64,000 bases of DNA, taken from assembly GCF_030445035.2 (NCBI RefSeq), contig NC_080680.1, forward strand, positions 98,399,157 to 98,463,156, read 5' to 3'. Shown one piece after another: positions 59,690 through 64,000 of this stretch. The stretch is from Dasypus novemcinctus. Lineage: Eukaryota; Chordata; Mammalia; Cingulata; Dasypodidae. Made by a program: the position numbers and the translations under genes. The notes under the pieces were generated by a model, which worked only from the letters and a program-made list of their open reading frames with translations, ran no database searches and was not told the DNA's origin. Position 1 is the first letter of the stretch. The number at the start of each line of letters is the position of its first letter.

Positions 59690-62600
59690 CTGAAAAGAAG
59701 GGATAGAATTAAGCTCAGAAATCAGCCCTCTAACTCCAACCTAGTTCAGGCTTTTATCCCATACAGGCCTGTATTGCTATCTCAGGTTCCTAAATAATTT
59801 TAACATTCTCACCCTATCCATCATGTCTCTAACCGTGCCGCTGTTTCTTGCTTGCCTTTAGAGCACCTCAACTCTGGCTGTCTTGAAATGGTAATTGGAC
59901 TCTTCTTCCACTATGCTGGCCTGTTGCACCTCCAATCTTATCTGTGCCTAGTGCCTCTCAAAATTCTCTACCCTACAGCCCTGTCCTGAGTCTCATGATG
60001 GTTTTGGCCTTTACCTGACTTATCCTTTCACAGAAGGTGCTGGGTAATCATATTCAAATCTTGGTTGTGCTGCTAATTAGCTGTGTGACCTTGGAAGTCA
60101 CTTGCTTTCCCAGAGCCTTTAAAGAAGCAGTTGTCCTTGAATGTTCCTTATGGCTCAACCACAATATACTACTCCGTGGCAAAGGACATAGATTACCCCC
60201 TAAGTCTTGGTTTTGCTACTTGTTGTGACAAATGACAAAGTCATTTGTTATTTTACACAATTCCTTTTCTGTAAAAGGGGGTAATTCCTATCTCCCAGGG
60301 ATGTAAAGATTAAATGAGATAATATATGTAAAATGTATAGTAAGTGCTCCAAAATGGTAGCTATTGTGTCTGACAGTGATACTGTGTTAGGATTTACTTG
60401 ACTGTGAGTATAGTTCATGTTCCTTCTAAATTAGTTATTAACCTTATTTAAGGCCCATATGGAAACCTTACATAAAATTCAGGTGTTTTTTTTTTTTTTT
60501 TAAAGAGGTTTATGGCTTAAAAGGGCCAAGTCTGCATATTGCATTTGCTGAGGAATAATAGTAGGTACAGTTAGATGTCTTTCCTCAAGCCATAGGGAGA
60601 CTGATTAACTAAACTTGGACTCAGATTAACTCACAGGTCAGCTCTTTATATTGATCGTGCTGTCCAGTCTCCACTTTCAGTCAATTTCCCAAGCCATCAG
60701 CTTTTACATCTACCAACCAGCTGGTTCCAGTCTTCCCAGGAACTATGAAAAAATGTCTTTGCTAAAACAAGTTTTCCAGAGGTGTAAAGGTGGCATTTAT
60801 GTTCTAAATCTAGATTACACAGCCCAAAGCTTTCAAACCTCGTTAAGAGATTTCCTTTTACCTGGCTTTGTCCAAGTTGAGAATCCTCAGCAAGTGAAGA
60901 CTCCAGCTGAGACACACTGGGTGACAAGGATGTTGAATCTACAGAGGTGCTTGTGACCAATTCCCCTAAAGCGTCAACTTGCCTCCTCAAGCTGTATAAA
61001 GTGCCCTCTGTCTGCTGCTTTCCTTTAATTAATACCTCTGCTTGCTTGGACATACAGTGTCGAAGTTGAGCCTGAAAAGTGTTATGATAAAATTTAGGGT
61101 TTTACATTGAAGAAATGTACCGTAACTATTACTCAGCTTCATGTTTAACATTTAAAAGGTAAATCTAACTGCCATAAATTAGGAATGGCTGCTTAAAATG
61201 CTCTTGTCCTAAAAAAGAAATACTATAGCAGGTGCTAAATAGATATTTTCAGTGCATAAGCTTTTACCATTCTGTCATTAACCCGGCCTTTTCTCAGTCT
61301 GTTCTCTCCTTTTGTAATAATGCTTTAAGATTTCTGCGTCCCTTGCCTCCCCCTTTAATTGCTGCCTCATCTCTCTCTTCTGCCATGATTTAGCAGTTTA
61401 GTTTATACTTTGTTATTTTCAGTGTCTCCTCACCACTTATTAAATACTCAACCCCAGGCTGCCTTCTGGCTTTCCTCCATGCTGTACCCGTGAAATTATT
61501 CTCTCAAAGTCTACAGCAGCACTGCCCCACAAATTTTCTGTAGTGATAGAAGTGTTCTGACATCTCTGTTGTCCAATTCAATGGCTCCTAATCAAATGTG
61601 ACTATTGAGAACTTGAATCTGACAACTGAGGAAGTGAATTTTTAACTTTACGTAATTTTAATTAAATTTAAGTAGTCATAAGGCTACAGGCTACCCCTGG
61701 ACGGCATGGATCTCTCCTTTGTACTGCAGCACTGTTCCCTCAGCCCATGCTATTCTCCAAATATGCATCCTGTTCTCTTGTTCTACATTCACTTTCTAGG
61801 TGATCTCACATTGCAGCTTCACTCATATTTCAGCCCATATATACTCTTAACTCCTAAATCTTTAGGCAACACATCCCTGAATCCTAGACTTCTATATTTA
61901 GCTGCCTGTGGAATGTTCTAAGCCAAATAACTCTTTATCTGATAGTGAAGCCTACTTATCCAGTATTCCTAATCCTTCCCCCAACCTCTAGCCTGTGATC
62001 TCCGTATTATCATTGCCTTTTTCTTCTCCCAAATATTTAGGTTCTATCAGTTTTAATTAGGGCAAGGAACACTAGATTTAACACCAGATAAAGTGGTTAT
62101 GAATACTGACCCTGCCATTTACTAATGCCAACTTCTCTGATCATAACCATATAATCTATATACTGCATTGAATGCTGAAATGGAGTGAATGTGAGAGCAC
62201 TGTATGTCAATGTAAGGAATTTCCCTCTCTCTCCCCAGTGTGCCCAGCATTTCATACTGTATTTTTGTTTTTTTAAAAGGGCAACCTTGAGTCGATCTTC
62301 ACGGTGACGCAGTTTCTCTCGGAGTGCTTCTCCACGCCAGTGTTCGTCCTTTTTCATAGCAAAAAGGGAGACGTCAATGAGTCACTAAATACACTCTCAT
62401 GAACTAACCAGTCTTTTTTCCCTCTCCCTCACCACCTCTAAATCTGTTGTTTAGCTTATCTGGGGGAGGGTGGAAACCAGTCTTCTAAAAGCCAAAATTA
62501 TCTTTCTATGAACTCCAGGGAAGAGCAGGATCAACCCTTACCATTATGTGTACTTGGGGAAAGTTCAGTTTTTCTTCAAAAGGTGTTGGTCTCTCATTCA

Positions 62601-62811
62601 TGGTGAATGGAAAATTCTCTTTCAAGCTTTCCAATTCTCCCAGGTTTTCATTTCTTTCAAAAATAGCTTCCAAATCTGCTGGTAGCTCTGGAAGAAACTG
62701 GTTGAGATTCTTAAGGCTGGTTCTGATTTCATTTTTCACCTCAGATTTAAGTGTCCTCATTGCTTCACTGATTTCCATTTGTCTTTTCTCCAAATCTTTT
62801 TGGTTTGCCAT
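59630..62811 (-). CDS. CNTRL: Centriolin C-terminal region (partial spliced CDS)
   Basis: Centriolin is a mother-centriole (subdistal appendage) and midbody protein that, from work in human cells, brings SNARE and exocyst factors to the midbody for abscission. The spliced piece here, 62811-62542 + 62348-62286 + 61071-60862 + 59689-59630, encodes 200 residues plus stop. The first 90 residues are charged coiled coil (MANQKDLEKRQMEISEAM...) followed by 'ELPADLEAIFERNENLGELE'. Then come 21 residues (DEHWRGEALREKLRHREDRLK) written here only by position, and 70 residues ending in a Ser-rich segment ('LVTSTSVDSTSLSPSVSQLE'). The identity of these three exons is firm. The last 19 residues are less sure. 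All three confirmed junctions keep phase 0. Confidence 0.88.
60030..60365 (+). repeat. MIR remnants in the last CNTRL intron
   Basis: About 60030-60125 ('ttagctgtgtgaccttggaa') and about 60195-60365 ('tctgtaaaagggggtaattc', 'attaaatgagataatatatg') are sense MIR landmarks. Confidence 0.7.
60862..61071 (-). CDS. CNTRL: CNTRL exon (penultimate)
   Basis: 210 nt, phase 0 at both ends. The acceptor is 'acttttcag' and the donor 'gtaaaa'. It encodes AQLRHCMSKQAEVLIKG through SQLGQSQ, 70 residues. The first half predicts as coiled coil, the second is Ser/Thr-rich. Confidence 0.92.
61505..61710 (+). repeat. hAT-like DNA transposon remnant
   Basis: 'cagcagcactgccccacaaa', 'aatcaaatgtgactattgag' and 'ggctacaggctacccctgga' match the landmarks of an old non-autonomous DNA element whose termini read 'cagtgctgtccaat'-like. 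It lies in a CNTRL intron. Confidence 0.45.
62286..62348 (-). CDS. CNTRL: CNTRL exon (63 nt)
   Basis: The acceptor is 'gctatgaaaaag' and the donor 'aag|gttgcc'. It encodes 21 residues from Asp-Glu-His-Trp to Arg-Leu-Lys, a basic amphipathic stretch, phase 0 at both ends. The acceptor has a poor pyrimidine tract close to the junction. Confidence 0.9.
62542..62811 (-). CDS. CNTRL: CNTRL exon (270 nt)
   Basis: The acceptor is 'ctcactctttag' and the donor 'atg|gtaagg'. It encodes 90 residues, MANQKDLEKRQ... to ...NFPQVHIM. The leading ATG is internal to the protein, not a translation start. Long uninterrupted charged heptads fit the centriolin coiled coil. Confidence 0.92.
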
Positions 62812-63565
62812 CTAAAGAGTGAGAGAATCAAATAGTAAATCCCATTATGTAAAGTTTTGAGACTTGGAATTGAGCTCTTTAATGCATTATTATTTAGAGA
62901 TGTACAAATGTCAACTACTGTGATTATTAGAACTGTAAAAACTTGGAAATTTTCAAATACCCAAGTATCTTTAAGTTACCAGGTAAATGATTTTAATGTC
63001 ATTTCAACTGGAGTAACTTTTGCATAATGTTTCTTGAAGATGTATTACTCTACAGAAGTCAATCTCTTTAGAGTTTAGAGCTGGATTCCAATCTCATTTC
63101 CAGTAAACATCACCAGTATAACTTATGACAATTTAGCTAACTTCTGAACCTCTATTACCTAATTTATACATGGAAATATCTCTCTTTCAGAAATGTAAGA
63201 ACTAAATGAGAATTCACATGAAATACCTAGTGGTATCCAATAAACGGCAACTACAATGACTAAACTGCCAATGAAAAAAAGGAATATTTACTGAAACAAG
63301 TGATCTAGATTCTCTGTAAATGTTAATGCTGTAAGGGGCGTTAGAAACAATCTGGTCAAGTACTTTCATTTTATAAATGAAAAATCTAGTGGCTTGGACA
63401 GTCTAGAGGTTTTCTAAAATGTTATAGGTTGAGGTTGTATTTAATACCTGAGACTATGTGACCCATCCCGTAAAAAGCAAAGGTATTAGACTCATACTTA
63501 TTGCCAATGGCCCCACCAAGTTTGCAGAAGCATCTAGAACCACTAACTGCTTGGAGACATTAAAT
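62812..63565. other. CNTRL intron with a MIR remnant
   Basis: About 63060-63260 carries degraded sense MIR landmarks ('acttctgaacctctattacc', 'aagaactaaatgagaattca'). No further CNTRL exon is recognised. Confidence 0.5.
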
Positions 63566-64000
63566 CTTTTTTTTTTTTTTTTTTTTTTTAATTTTTTTAA
63601 CCAAAGGGTATGTGCAGGACCAGGGAGGCACAGATGAAACTGGAATAGCCATGTGGCATGGTACCAAAGGACAAAATGTAGCAGGGCCACAGCAGCCCAA
63701 CTAGAGTTCAGGAGTGGCCCAGATGTGTCTAGGATTAGAGATTTTACCATTCCAAATCTGCACTGGTTTTACATACTCATTCTGGTTATATTAGATATAT
63801 CAAAGGTTTCCCTGGAGCCATTTTCTCCTGCCTGGAGGTTTGGTACTTGTAGACTTGTATTTGACATAAAATAGGCCTTTGGGCCATGATACAATTCTAT
63901 GTTGAAGTATTAGATCATTTTTCTTTCAAAAATTAACCTAAAAAATTCATTGAAAAGTATTCAGAAAAGTTTGGTGGTTCCTCAAAAAGTTAAACACAGA
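63566..64000 (-). repeat. Poly(T) tract and unassigned sequence to the window end
   Basis: A run of about 23 T (63567-63590) with more T after it could be the inverted A tail of a retrocopy whose body lies to the right. The body sequence (63605-63870) is not recognised, and no flanking duplication was found. Confidence 0.35.

Larger units (their letters stand above)
58860..62811 (-). other. CNTRL: CNTRL gene, 3' part
   Basis: Four exons on the - strand: 62811-62542, 62348-62286, 61071-60862 and a proposed terminal exon from 59689 to about 58860. All internal junctions are in phase 0 and have GT-AG ends. The rest of this large gene (a roughly 2,300-residue coiled-coil protein in human) lies to the right of the window. 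It is tail-to-tail with RAB14, as in human. Confidence 0.85.

Noticed and set aside
63454-63750. 98-codon - frame ending in a poly-Lys run
   Set aside because: The Lys run is the translated A tail of the T tract at 63567. The rest shows no known protein similarity and does not fit CNTRL.

Overview
This is mammalian nuclear DNA: large introns with GT-AG junctions, a CpG-island promoter, and old MIR, L2, L1, hAT, Tigger and MaLR repeats. The best lineage marker is a set of about 18 tRNA-derived SINEs of the DAS type known from armadillos. The window is therefore most likely from a nine-banded armadillo (Dasypus) or a close xenarthran. That assignment rests on recognising the repeat by eye, not on a database search.

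Layout. From 1 to about 31.9 kb I see no protein-coding exon. This part is repeat-built: long and short DAS SINEs, a nearly full-length but decayed antisense L1 (13.69-20.16 kb) carrying two nested SINEs, a 5'-truncated sense L1 (20.4-22.2 kb), three MaLR-type LTR remnants, several L1 and L2 tails, and many MIR copies. From 31.9 to 32.9 kb there is a TATA-less CpG island that drives RAB14 on the + strand. RAB14 has a non-coding first exon (ending at 32383), a 9-kb first intron and seven coding exons between 41475 and 55057. These encode a complete 215-residue Rab14 GTPase. A 3' UTR of about 3.2 kb follows, with five successive AATAAA signals, the last at 58233.

From about 58.86 to 62.81 kb, on the - strand and tail-to-tail with RAB14, lie the last four exons of CNTRL (centriolin): three clear coding exons and one proposed terminal exon. 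The rest of CNTRL lies beyond the right edge. The order CNTRL-RAB14 agrees with human 9q33, where GSN follows on the far side of RAB14. The repeat-rich left half could therefore be the upstream or 5'-intronic region of GSN, but no GSN coding exon is visible.

The two genes act separately: Rab14 in endosome/Golgi traffic, centriolin at the mother centriole and midbody. They share only a 0.6-kb convergent 3' boundary. I found no new multi-gene system. The more unusual signals are an AUG-less open frame continuous with the RAB14 start, a cluster of Pumilio-type motifs plus a miR-451-type seed site in the RAB14 3' UTR, an uncertain CNTRL C-terminal tail, and SINE insertions with intact target-site duplications nested inside L1 and Tigger elements.
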